Below are positions 10,116 through 19,920 of a stretch of 64,000 nucleotides of DNA, piece after piece (within the stretch, counting starts at the first letter, position 1; every line of letters begins with the position of its first letter). Position numbers and translations under genes: made by a program. The notes under the pieces are model-generated. The model was not told the origin of the DNA, made no database searches, and was given only the letters and a program-made list of their open reading frames with translations. The stretch is from Prostheceraeus crozeri (Eukaryota > Platyhelminthes > Polycladida > Euryleptidae). The stretch lies in the NCBI GenBank assembly GCA_907163375.1, contig CAJQUW010010452.1, forward strand, positions 62,001 through 126,000, in the 5' to 3' direction.

Positions 10116-12176
10116 ATTCAGTCTTATATAACAGCTATTCTAATAACATGAATTCTGTGAGGTAACAAAAACTTCACTGTATTGTAATATTGCGAAGAAA
10201 CTGAAGTTAAGTCAAAATATTGAGCCAAATTCAGAGGCGAAAATATGTCAAATAGAAAATATCCTACGATTTAATATTTCTAATATTAAAAAACATCATT
10301 CTTATATATAATTATTACCTCTTGGGTGATATTTATGTCTATCCCTAAGGTCAATTGGTGGATGGCTGACACAGCAAATGTCAAATTGTGCTTTGAATCG
10401 TGCAAATAATGGCTAAGTGCAATATCATTACAATATTAGTAGACAGCTTTCTCTGAACAACGCGATGGGAATAAACATCATGAAAGTAGCCTGAGAAAGA
10501 TCTGATTGACTGCTCTTTTTGAGGAGTAAATGTAGTTACACTTTTCAGAAGATAAATATATTGTCAAAGATATTGGGTTGTATTTCCTAAACCTGGCATT
10601 ATTGAACAGTTAAGCTACAATCTCACACTAAATTAATGATTATTACTTCAAGCGTTGATGCATTACACATGATTAGGCATATGGTTACATAAATATGGCA
10701 TGCATTAAATACATGGATCTTTTATCCAGATCATGAATTATATCAACATATACATATTTAAATCCAAAAATACTTTACTTTTATCATGGATAACATCTTT
10801 GTGGAAGATTATTGAAATCTGTTACAACCATTGACATCAGATACGGTTACAATCTAGAGTTCTATAATAACAAGATGGGATGTCACAATATCAGTATCTC
10901 ATAATGTGATGTCAACAATCAAGCAATATTAAATGAAATCGGTCGATGTACATACGCCTTTGCTTGTTGAAATCATTTGCCTTGAAATTAAGTTTGGCAA
11001 TTTGTTTAAAATGTTCAATATTTAAAAACAGCTGATACCTTAGAAACGACAGTCAACAAATAAAATATGCTGTGATAGTTATCATTTTTCCTTGTTTCTG
11101 CTGATTATATGCATTATTACGGGATGTTCTGAATAATAGAGCTAATGTATTTTCAGCAGAAGCGTTGAACATCTAATACAATATTCTTTTTGGTAAGTTT
11201 TCAATGCACTTTTCAAGATTGTATTACACCATAAATTGAGTAACATCTATCTAAGCTCCATCCATGCTAGGCTCATAGCATTTGGAAGGGCTGAGCATGA
11301 AGGAATGCACACCAAACTGCAGGGGTTGATTATACAGTCGCAAGTCCGCGTCAGACGAATCTTTCATAAATTTGTAGGGTAATTAGAAAATAACTTTCGG
11401 GACAATGTACGGTAAACTGCGTTTTTCCACATAATTCCTGACATTTCATAATAAGCATCTAAGTGTTTTAGCAAAGAAAATTCCAGACATATGATTAAAG
11501 AAAGTATCTTGTCAATATAATGGGTGTTTTATAAATTAATGGAATTCCAGAAGTGTGTTACTTTGAAGGGTATTTCTCTAATGAAGGACATTTTCTTTGT
11601 TAAATACCCTTTCTTCTCAAAACACCCTTTGAAATAGCCTTCTTTCTAACAGAGAATCGTCATGTATTTATATCTAAAATTTGCATTTTTGTGGCTATCA
11701 CATACGTGTCTAACTAAGGTTCTGATTTAGAAATTTGCTGAATATTTCATTACTTTTATTTCATGTCATATACGGTCATTACGCTGTCATTTGTAAAACA
11801 TAAGCAGTACTACCTACAGACATTCAAACATATTGTCTCTACATCCAATAGTGCATGGAATAGCTGCCTCGACGAGATGTGAATTTCTACATTGTATTCT
11901 AACAGCAAAAGCATATCTTCGACTTGTCAACGCTTTGCCAACTGCGCAATGCGTAGCAGTTGGCCCTCCCTCTACATATAGACGATATTACTCGACGGTG
12001 CGACTCAACGCCAACTATATAAACTTCCTGTTTTTTATAACACAATGAAACAAATTTGTGTGTTTGCATTAATTTTAGATCATTTTAAACCGAAACCTAT
12101 ACCTTTTAATCATCGCCACCCAACCAACCTGTCGCCGATGGCTCGCGGTTTGCCCAACGGATACGTTTACACTGGG
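10116..12176. other. No gene recognised
   Basis: About 2 kb of AT-rich sequence. The only open frame of note (11833-12048) has no recognisable motif and ordinary composition; I do not call it. Confidence 0.4.
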
Positions 12177-13340
12177 TTATTTCGGATTTATTATCAAATT
12201 TTCTCTCGATTTCTGAAATAATAACTACACAAACCATAAAGTAAGTATATAGTATAGAGTATTGGATGACGAGACTTGATGTTGAAGTATTGGTTCAGAT
12301 TGTTCATAACCACAGAATCTAGCGCAAAGGCGAGTATCTCGACTGGTACTACGTTTTGCGGAGACTACGTTCCTGCTGTCCAAAAAAAATTATTTGAACA
12401 GTTTTCAAAAAGCTAAAATTTTGGAAATTTATATACTATCGACTCGAAGCCACTTTATAAGTAGTATGAAGCAAGTTGGATATGAGAAGGAATGAGTATT
12501 TGCTAACAAGCATTGGACCTGCAAATATCTGCAAAAATTTGTGTATCTCACATTTGGAAACAATTCCAACTGTGTTCACCTCGAGTTCATTTAATAAAAT
12601 CGAAACTGTGTGCACATTGTGGATTTGATGAATGCTGAGTTGCTGCCTAATATGACACTATGCAAATATAGAGTGAGTATATTGAGGTAGAGTGGTAACT
12701 CCGCATTTATTAAATCCCCAATGTGTATACACTTTCGATTTTATTAATTGAACTCAAGGGAGATACATTCGGAATTGTTTCAAAATGTGAGATATACGCA
12801 TTTATGCAGTTTTGAAGAAATTACAACGGAATTGACTGATCATGATTGCAAAGCAGAAGGAAATGATATTATTTTACAGATTGTCCGTGCGATGACAGCC
12901 TTATAGAGGTAATGTTTGAGGTAATGAAGGCACCTGCTATTGCTTTCATGAATTAGAAATATGAAATTTCAGCCGAGAAAGCACAATAAGATGTCGACTT
13001 CTTCATGAAGACTTCCATTATGAAACGGATCACGAAATTCCCTTGATAATTAGCTCAATTTCCGCTTAGTTAGGATGCTTGTTAGCAAATATTCATTCAT
13101 TTTGATATCCAACTTGCTGAATACTACTTACATAGAGGAGTCAACTCGATAGTATATAAATTGGCAAAATTCTGACTTTTTTTAGAACTGCTCAAATAAT
13201 TTTTTGGACCACGGGAACGTAGTATCCACAAGAAACTGAATATTTTCATATAAAAAGCATTTTTACACTGTATGCATATACTTTTCTTCAGTCGACACTC
13301 TATCTACATATCCCTACTCTATGTATGCAAGACACATTAC
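12177..13340. repeat. Long inverted-repeat element (same family as 58906-64000)
   Basis: Sequence from 12352 to about 12640 reappears, inverted, between about 12715 and 13225. The paired landmarks include the CAATTCCAACTGTGTTCACC block against its complement near 12765, and TATACTATCGACTCGAAGCC against 13142-13160. The right arm contains about 270 bp absent from the left arm. The leading part (12177-12316) and both arms match 58906-59046, 62741-63380 and 63820-64000, so this is a dispersed family. The other copy encloses a piggyBac-like transposase fragment, so this may be a foldback derivative of such an element (inference). Confidence 0.65.
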
Positions 13341-13779
13341 TTATGTCAAAATATATTGATTATCTTCTTGAATATCAATAAGAAATAGTATATTGATCTT
13401 ATAGAGGACTTTTCTGAGACGCCTAGGCAAAGGCATATTGTGAACCAAGGATGATGATCCAATCTCATGATTCCGAACATGTTTAGATTTTTCTTTCAGC
13501 GTAGAAATCGAAATACATTTCGCTTTGTCAATGCTCTAGCTTCAGTGTTTGCCATAAATGTTGTCATAACAGAGAGTTGGGCCGCAATTAGACCTTTTGA
13601 ATACCGTAAACATCCAAATTTCACAATTCAGTCTCTCCATACATGAGAGCTTGCATGGAAATTGTTTTTCTCACCATGGCAGAGGTGCGTTGATATTCCA
13701 GGAGGAAAGACAAACAAGCTGTAGGCCTACACCAACATTGTAACTGCAAAGCTCTCGACGTTCATGGATATTCACCAAT
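13341..13779. other. No gene recognised
   Basis: AT-rich spacer. Its last part may include more of the decayed Tc1-like transposase that becomes recognisable from 13780. Confidence 0.3.
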
Positions 13780-14063
13780 GTACGATGCTCTAACAGGACA
13801 ATGCACCTTGTCGTGGATCAAGAATTTCTAAAGATTAGTGTCGTCTGAATGGGATTGAGGTCCTGATATGGCCAGGTAATAGCCCAGACCTCAATCCCAT
13901 CGAATATCTGTGGCATCCAATGTAGCCTCGTATTGACAGAGCTAAAGGCACCTCGATTACTGCGTTGAAAGAAGAAATCAAACGTGTCTGGATTCATGAG
14001 ACCAGTCCAGAATGACGCACATCCTTGGCCAACAGCATTCCTAGGTGTCTGAGATAACGGAGT
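13780..14063 (+). pseudogene. Tc1-like transposase C-terminal fragment
   Basis: Plus-strand translation across several stops gives LQQDNAPC (second catalytic Asp region), then LIWPGNSPDLNPIEYLWHPM (third catalytic region, with Glu), then ITALKEEIKRVWIHETSPE and SLANSIPRCLR. This is the ordered C-terminal half of a Tc1-family DD34E transposase. At least two in-frame stops and a shift inactivate it. It ends about 60 bp before the Polinton insertion. Confidence 0.65.
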
Positions 14064-14121
14064 CCTCAATAACAAAGAATATCCTATTCGCTACTGAAAT
14101 ACAAGACAACACATTGCTTTT

Positions 14122-14127
14122 GACATT
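14122..14127. repeat. Target site duplication, left (GACATT)
   Basis: Six bases immediately before the left terminal repeat. The identical GACATT follows the right terminal repeat at 38819-38824. Confidence 0.93.
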
Positions 14128-14517
14128 AGTAGTGAAAACTGTGCCCTACTTGCCACGGATAGGTACATGGATAGGTACATGTAAAGTTTAGTGTTATCAA
14201 TAGGTACATGGATAGGTACATGTAAAGTTTAGTGTTATCAATAGGAACATGGATAGGTACATGGATAGGTACATGGATAGGTACATGTATACTTTAGTTA
14301 TCGATAGGCACACGGATAGGTACATGTATAATTCAGTGTTATCAATAGGAACTTGTATGAGATCTGTTTTACTGGATAGGTACATGTGTTTGGTACACTG
14401 TGTTTGGGAACGTCTATGATCGAACTTGTGTGGTTTGGTTCTGAGCACTTGGGTACGTACCGATAGACGTCCGTTGTTTGATTTTGAATGGGTTTGCTCA
14501 ATTGCGACTATTGTGAC
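14128..14517 (+). repeat. Polinton left terminal inverted repeat
   Basis: 390 bp, the reverse complement of 38429-38818 with no mismatch that I noticed; the match breaks after TGTGAC at 14517. It contains about ten copies of GGATAGGTACATG or close variants between 14156 and 14385, separated by GTAAAGTTTAGTGTTATCAA spacers. ORFs within it are shadows of this repeat. Confidence 0.93.
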
Positions 14518-14653
14518 AATTATTTTAAATGTAGCACTATTTAGATGTGAAACTTTAATGTGCAGTTATGATTTAGTTGCTCCCCAATAAGAAAACCAAT
14601 TCCAGAACTATGTTTAAAATGAAAAGACAAGAGATTTACAATGTAAGTTTAAT

Positions 14654-14944
14654 TTAAGCGTGAAAAATAAATGACGGATGCAAATCACGTCCCTCAGGCG
14701 ACTCCATGATCTTCAGGAAGTCATCACACCACTCATGGAATGTTTGATTTTTACTAAAGTCATGGTCACACTCGTGTACCGGACACTTCACCGGTAGTCC
14801 ACTCCGCCTTTGAAGTGCTGATACGGTCAAGGTTTTCCAAAGGGCCACTTTGCAGCCGCAAGAGAGATGCATGGTCATGTCCAAATGACCTCCAATAATG
14901 ACTTGGCTGTCATTTTGAAAATAAAATAATGGCTTTGAGGACAT
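14654..14944 (-). CDS. Small Cys/His-rich protein, unknown
   Basis: A 96-residue protein, first gene inside the left terminal repeat, read leftward. Cys and His cluster in HLSCGC (about residues 27-32) and CPVHECDH (about 54-61), with HEWC near 70, a spacing that could bind zinc. I do not recognise the family. A TATATAAA box on the minus strand at 15009-15002, about 60 bases upstream of the ATG, supports real transcription. It shares a roughly 220-bp divergent intergenic region with the plus-strand gene at 15169. Confidence 0.5.
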   Translation of the reverse strand: MSSKPLFYFQNDSQVIIGGHLDMTMHLSCGCKVALWKTLTVSALQRRSGLPVKCPVHECDHDFSKNQTFHEWCDDFLKIMESPEGRDLHPSFIFHA

Positions 14945-15001
14945 GCTTCTTCTTATGGAACGTTGAGGATAAGTACTTAACAGTTTGGAACAATGACATC
15001 C

Positions 15002-15009
15002 TTTATATA
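15002..15009 (-). promoter_or_regulatory. TATA box for the 14944 gene
   Basis: TATATAAA on the minus strand, about 58 bases before the ATG at 14944. Confidence 0.5.
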
Positions 15010-15079
15010 GTTATATATATTCTTTAGGGAAGTTCGGTACCTCTCTGATTGGCTGTTAGGATTTCCTTTGTTTAAAAAG

Positions 15080-15087
15080 TATATAAG
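15080..15087 (+). promoter_or_regulatory. TATA box for the 15169 gene
   Basis: TATATAAG at 15080-15087, about 82 bases before the ATG at 15169. The same octamer precedes the polymerase gene. Confidence 0.55.
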
Positions 15088-15168
15088 TCCGAGGTTTGTA
15101 CCAATTCTTATCAAAGGTTCTAATCCTCACGTTTACAAGTTACAATTATTTTAAATCTACAAGTCTAT

Positions 15169-15630
15169 ATGGATCGCAAACAGAAAGCCGCAGTTGAGAA
15201 CGGTACTGCTGATCGTACCACTTCGCCAGTGGAACGTACCACTACACCTCCCCAATCTCCGATGGAGCGATCGACAACACCAAACGAGCCGGTGGTGTTC
15301 ACCCAAGCCCCTGCATCGCCCGACTACTCGAGTGATGAAGATAGTGACGTATCAATCGAGACGATGCGTCACATGAATAAGAAGTCCATGCGAACGCCAC
15401 TTTATGGACGGGTCACGGTCAAAGTAAAGAACGCCCCGAAAAAGTACCACACCAAACGGGTGTTCATGAGGATGGAGCCGAACGAGCGGAACCTCACAAC
15501 CGCTCTCGAATTTTCGGTCATCGACCTTGACACACCACGTCGCTGTCCCTGTGCGCCCAAGAAGACCAGGATCCATGTTCAAGTGGACTTGAAAAAACTT
15601 GTACCCTTTCCTTACCTTGATGACATTTAG
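15169..15630 (+). CDS. Ser/Thr-Pro-rich protein, unknown
   Basis: A 153-residue protein. The N-terminal third is built of repeated Ser/Thr-Pro motifs (TTSPVERTTTPPQSPMERST), which are possible proline-directed kinase sites. An acidic stretch (YSSDEDSDVS) follows, then a basic region with RVTVKVKNAPKKYHTKRV and a C-terminal segment TPRRCPCAPKKTRIHVQVDL. The charge layout (phosphorylatable and acidic, then basic) would suit a nuclear DNA- or chromatin-associated protein, but no family is recognised. The G+C content is clearly higher than in the surrounding non-coding DNA and a TATA box lies upstream, both supporting a real gene. Confidence 0.55.
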   Translation: MDRKQKAAVENGTADRTTSPVERTTTPPQSPMERSTTPNEPVVFTQAPASPDYSSDEDSDVSIETMRHMNKKSMRTPLYGRVTVKVKNAPKKYHTKRVFMRMEPNERNLTTALEFSVIDLDTPRRCPCAPKKTRIHVQVDLKKLVPFPYLDDI

Positions 15631-16289
15631 TGTGTTTTTCTTAATCTCTTTATTTAATATTCATTTGTATATATGAACAGACTTGTTTTATCATTTCACA
15701 AATCGGTCTTCAATTAAGGTCTGAATGGGAAAGGGGAATAACTATCTACAATTAATGATGTTCAATAACTGAATTGAAACAAAAAATCAAGTATGAAGAC
15801 TTCAACTTGAAATAAATAGGAACATATAACTTTTAAAGAAACAGTTATGTTGTTAATTTTAAAATGCTTGTAGCAGTCCAGGATGATATCATACATGTGT
15901 CATACACGACACCATAAGAATGAGAATGAAAAGACCTTTAGAATGATATAAGGTATGTACCTATTCGATGGGAAAATCCTAGTTGTATGCAACTGTATGC
16001 AAGCAGACAAATGTTAGATTTTTAAATTCACTAAGTTTTTAGCCCATTCTTTAAAGACATGTAGCTCTCTAGTTTTATGTCATACATGTGTCATACAATA
16101 CACCATTAGAATCAGCATGAAAAGAGCATTCGAATGATATATTGTATGTACCCATTTGATGAAAAAATCCTAGTTGTATGCATCGGTATGCAACTTGAAA
16201 AATTCCAAGTTTTTTTACAAGAATGACTAAGTTTACAAATTTTCAAAGTTAAAGTTTTACAACCAAAAATGACCATAATATACAAACCT
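15631..16289. repeat. Non-coding, with a diverged ~185-bp direct repeat
   Basis: The segment with GTCATACACGACACCAT (about 15885-16010) recurs as GTCATACAATACACCAT (about 16072-16195). Each copy continues through AATCCTAGTTGTATGCA. No gene seen. Confidence 0.55.
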
Positions 16290-16632
16290 CTACACTTGAC
16301 CTTGACCTTGACCTTAGACCTGACCTTGACCTTTGACCTTCATACACTTCATACACTTCATACACTTCATACACTTCATACACTTCATACACTTCATACA
16401 CGGCGGGGGGGGGGCCTCAAAATTTCTCGGGCGCTTCGCGCCCTCGAAATTTTTCGGATTATAGGATAAATAAATTTTCTCGTGCGCTTCGCGCACAACC
16501 CTAACCCTAACCTTAACCCTAACCCTAACCCCAGTATTTTAATTTTGGCGCGAAATTCAAATTTTCGAAAAAAGTCTTTAAATTTGATTATTCACATTTT
16601 GGCGCGAAATTTGAATTTTCGAAATTTAGCGC
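16290..16632. promoter_or_regulatory. Dense regulatory/origin-like patch
   Basis: In order: tandem TGACCTTGACCTT (AGGTCA half-sites on the minus strand) at about 16297-16340; a 9-bp repeat TTCATACAC, about seven copies, to about 16401; a G9 run at about 16405; two GC hairpins, GGGCGCTTCGCGCCC (16429-16443) and GTGCGCTTCGCGCAC (16481-16495); six CCCTAA-type units (16497-16532); and two TTTTGGCGCGAAA sites (16543-16555 and 16597-16609). It lies about 300 bases before the TATA box of the spliced gene. Function is inferred from motif content only. Confidence 0.45.
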
Positions 16633-16937
16633 TTAATTCAAATTTAATGTTCTATTCAAATCACACGTTTATATCTTCAAATATGAATCATTATATGACT
16701 ATTAATAATAACATGTATATCAAATAATACATCAGTCCATCAGTTCATATTACTTTGAATTCACTCTACTGTTTACATGTAGAAATCTTTCAACACATAT
16801 GATGGCACTTCCATTTCTAAGGTTAAAAATAAACCAGCTGTTCCAATTCTTGTTTGAGTTATCAATTTTGTTTAACCGTACCAATTCCAGGATGTGATGT
16901 CATAAGGTCTTTGTTCATAGTTGCTTTGTCAATTTCA

Positions 16938-16945
16938 TATATAAA
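16938..16945 (+). promoter_or_regulatory. TATA box of the spliced gene
   Basis: TATATAAA followed by a probable non-coding first exon. A donor GAA/GTGAGT lies at 17050 and an acceptor TTTTTTTCTTCTATAG ends at 17686, three bases before the ATG at 17689. Confidence 0.45.
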
Positions 16946-17688
16946 GAAGTTGCACACAACGAATTTTCACTCATTTTCAAATTATTTAGTGTCCATAACA
17001 GACGTCGTTCTTCGTTCCTCCGTTCTCCGGTTCTTATTACAATTCTGAAGTGAGTTTCATTGTCATGTTGTGCTACTTTATAGGATATTCGGGAGTAGGA
17101 ACATTATTAAGTTTTTATAACCAAATAGCTTTAAATATAGAAGCTTGGGTTTTTAGGATAGGAACACTTTATGTTATATTATTAACCATGTTTTTTTAAT
17201 TTTTCATCCTATATTAAGTCACTGAGCGAGAGACATGAATATATCAGTTTAAATGTAAGTGTATTTGAATCAACAAGATTTTCACAGTTTGTTTATAAAT
17301 AAAAGATACCTAAATAAAGCCTTCATCCATTTTAAATATTCAGTCTGTCATCTGCTAACAGATGTATAAAATTCAAGCTTGTTTAATTAAACAAATTGAG
17401 GATTGGTTGAAATTTTCGAAATTTCACTTTCATTTCATTAAATTAATTTCGAAATTAAATAATTTCAAGACAGCTACTTGTAAATTTCAACTCTTTCTAT
17501 GAGCAAACCGTTTTCGAATGAAAATTAAACTTTCGACTTTCGGTTTCAATTTCAACTTCAGATTTCAATTCTTTCTAAGATTTATTCAATATCAAGGTAG
17601 TACTTCATAAAGTTTTGTTGATGTTATATAAATGAGTTCTCATTTAATAAGAGATAAAATTATAATAAAATTTTTTTCTTCTATAGAG

Positions 17689-19743
17689 ATGGTCCGACAA
17701 GAGAGTCTTGCACGACAGCGCCTAATTTTTCACTTCTGTGAAACATGCCAAATACCCGTTCGACATGCCAATAAGAGCGGTCACAAGAACTGTATCTTCA
17801 AAAGTGAATGCACATATCTTTATTGCCTAACTTGCAAATCATACAAACGGAGCAATGAAAAGGTAAATACCGAAGCCTCTAAGGCATTCATTGAAAAGCA
17901 CATGCCATGTGCTCAGCAAAATGGGAGGAAGGGCATCAACCTCACCTCAAAGGTTGAAAAGAGGAGGTTGGAGCGATTATTCAACAAGGAGAGGCCGATG
18001 GAAGGTGTCCTTTCACAGGTGGAGGAGCCTACCGCAATAAAGAAACCCGTCAAGTCCCGAGTCCCAAAGAAAGCCCCCAAGTCACGACAATTCATCGATG
18101 ACACCTTAAGTGATTTTGAGGTGAGTTCTGCCAATCATACATAAAACCTTCAAAGGATAGCTTCTTAAAACCGAATAAATAAATTATTGGTCCATTATAC
18201 ATAAAAACATATATCGTTTAATCATTTCAGGATAATGATGAGATGCCTCCTCCTAAGAAGACCAAGGCCTTAATTCAGAAAAAGATCGTCACTAAAAATG
18301 TGAGAATACATTTACTCCATTAATTATTCTATCATGTAAAAAGTATTTCAACATTGTCACAACATTTCAGAGTGAGTTGCCTCAACAGAATTGTATCAGT
18401 TTTGAAGAGGAGAAAGCGGCTGAATGCTTGAGAAATGTAAGTATTAAAGTTATTCATTAGCTCTTTATGTGAAATTGAATATGTTCTTTTCTGCAGCTGT
18501 TTACAGGTGTGAACAGTATACCCCGTTTGCCTACACCGGAGAAGATGTGTCTTCCTAGTCCCGTAAGTGTCATTGTTTAGTTATTTGTCAATAATATTTC
18601 TCAATGCATGAAGTATTTCCAAGAACATGTATGCTTCTCAATGAGTTGCGAACATGTTATATTATTTTCCTCTGCAGGTTGCGCGATCGCTGTCCCTCAG
18701 GAAGCATCGAAGTTTCCTTTCGACGCCAGCGACCAGTACATCGGTGGAAGAGAATGAGGAAAAGCCGTATCCTATTCGGGAGTCCTCATCAGAGGACGAT
18801 GAAACCTCATCAGCGACTTCATCTGATGAGGAAACGTCGTCAGCGACTTCTTCCCCGACATCTTCTTCCGATGAGGATGATGATCCTGTTACAAATGTAA
18901 GTATCAAAGTTGGTCAACTGCATGAGTACAGAATTTTCTATTAAAATATGTTTTTGTTTGTAATAGATTGATTTATCTTTTAGAATGACTCGTTGCCCCG
19001 TGAGACGGAGGTTGGAACCGATCAGAAGGTCACAATCCAGCCGGAGGTAAGAGAAATTCACTTTTGTATCTCATCAATGGTAAAATGCTAAATAGATGAT
19101 AAACAATTGTTTCTTTCGATTACAGGACTCCGCGATGTGTGCATCTCAGGAGGAAGTCTCATTCAGCCACATCCGGGCTTCTCCGAGCTGGAGTGTGCGC
19201 CTTCCATTATCGCTGATGATGACACTGGCTCCTTCCTCTTCGATCCCAGCCGCAGCTCCTTCCTCTCCGATCCCAGCCGCAGCTCCTTCCTCTCCGATCC
19301 CAGCCGCAGATCCTTCCTCTCCGATCCCAGCCGCAGATCCTTCCCCTCACGCTGCTGCGCCCGCACCTCCAGCTGCTCTCCCTGTCCGGCAGTATAATGT
19401 GGATCTGGACGCGACAGCAGAAGAGGTACAAGACGTTGAGGTGCAACTCCGTCGTTGCCAAGAACGTCTAAAGGAGGCTGAGGCCCGCGAGGCTAAGTTG
19501 GAGGAGGACAATAGAGGTTTGATTGAGTCTCTAAGAAAAATTACTCAATCAAACCTCCTGTTGGCCTCCCAAGTTACCACCAGCCAACAGCATAACAAGG
19601 AAACGCTTGTGCACCTGGAATGCTCCCAAAATGGCATCAGAAGAGTGCGCCTTACGAGGATGGACGATTTGGGTGGCTGTAGTGACAGCTGCAGTCACCT
19701 AAAACTCTACCATAGTGGTATTGTTAAATGTGTCAGACTGTAA
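17689..19743 (+). CDS. Spliced seven-coding-exon nuclear-type protein
   Basis: Coding exons 17689-18120, 18231-18299, 18371-18436, 18497-18562, 18678-18896, 18984-19046 and 19126-19743 have GT..AG borders and every intron is phase 0 (each exon is a whole number of codons), giving about 510 residues. Exon 1 has Cys/His motifs (FCETCQIPVRHANKSGHKNC, then CTYLYCLTC) that could bind zinc, then a basic KKPVKSRVPKKAPKSR stretch. Exon 5 is acidic and Ser-rich (SSSEDDETSS). Exon 7 holds four to five repeats of PSSPIPAAA and a coiled coil (about 50 residues, RRCQERLKEAEAREAKLEE). ATG 17689 is preferred to 17632 because it directly follows a strong acceptor and because a TATATAAA-like box sits only a few bases before 17632. 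Probably nuclear; family not recognised. Confidence 0.65.
19514..19557 (+). repeat. Perfect 15-bp stem hairpin in exon 7
   Basis: GAGGTTTGATTGAGT (19514-19528) pairs perfectly with ACTCAATCAAACCTC (19543-19557) across a 14-base loop, inside the coiled-coil coding region. Confidence 0.7.
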
Positions 19744-19881
19744 CTTTATTACTTTAACTTTTATTTTCTTCTTTTTTGAAAAAAAAAATAATTGTTGAAA
19801 TTGTATGTGTTTTGTCTTTACAACAGATCGGAACATACGGTATTGGCTGGTGATGACGCTGACGTCATTAGATGGTAGATG

Positions 19882-19889
19882 TATATAAG
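19882..19889 (+). promoter_or_regulatory. TATA box of the polymerase gene
   Basis: TATATAAG 32 bases before the polymerase ATG at 19921, so the 5' leader would be only about 10 bases. Confidence 0.6.
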
Positions 19890-19920
19890 GGCTTGCTAAT
19901 TTCAATCCTCATCAATAATC

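Noticed and set aside
11833-12048. 71-residue ORF
   Set aside because: No motif, no splice or promoter context, composition like the surrounding non-coding DNA.
13856-13906. Palindrome around ATTGAGGTC ... GACCTCAAT
   Set aside because: One arm lies in the conserved SPDLNPIE codons of the Tc1-like relic; probably coincidental within decayed coding sequence.
14197-14501. ORFs of 67-113 residues inside both terminal repeats
   Set aside because: Low-complexity translations of the GTACCTATCC sub-repeats, mirrored at 38408-38749; no coding evidence.
19107-19461. Alternative frames across the PSSPIPAAA repeats
   Set aside because: Repeats are open in several frames on both strands. The frame joined in phase to the upstream exons and continuing into the coiled coil is the real one.
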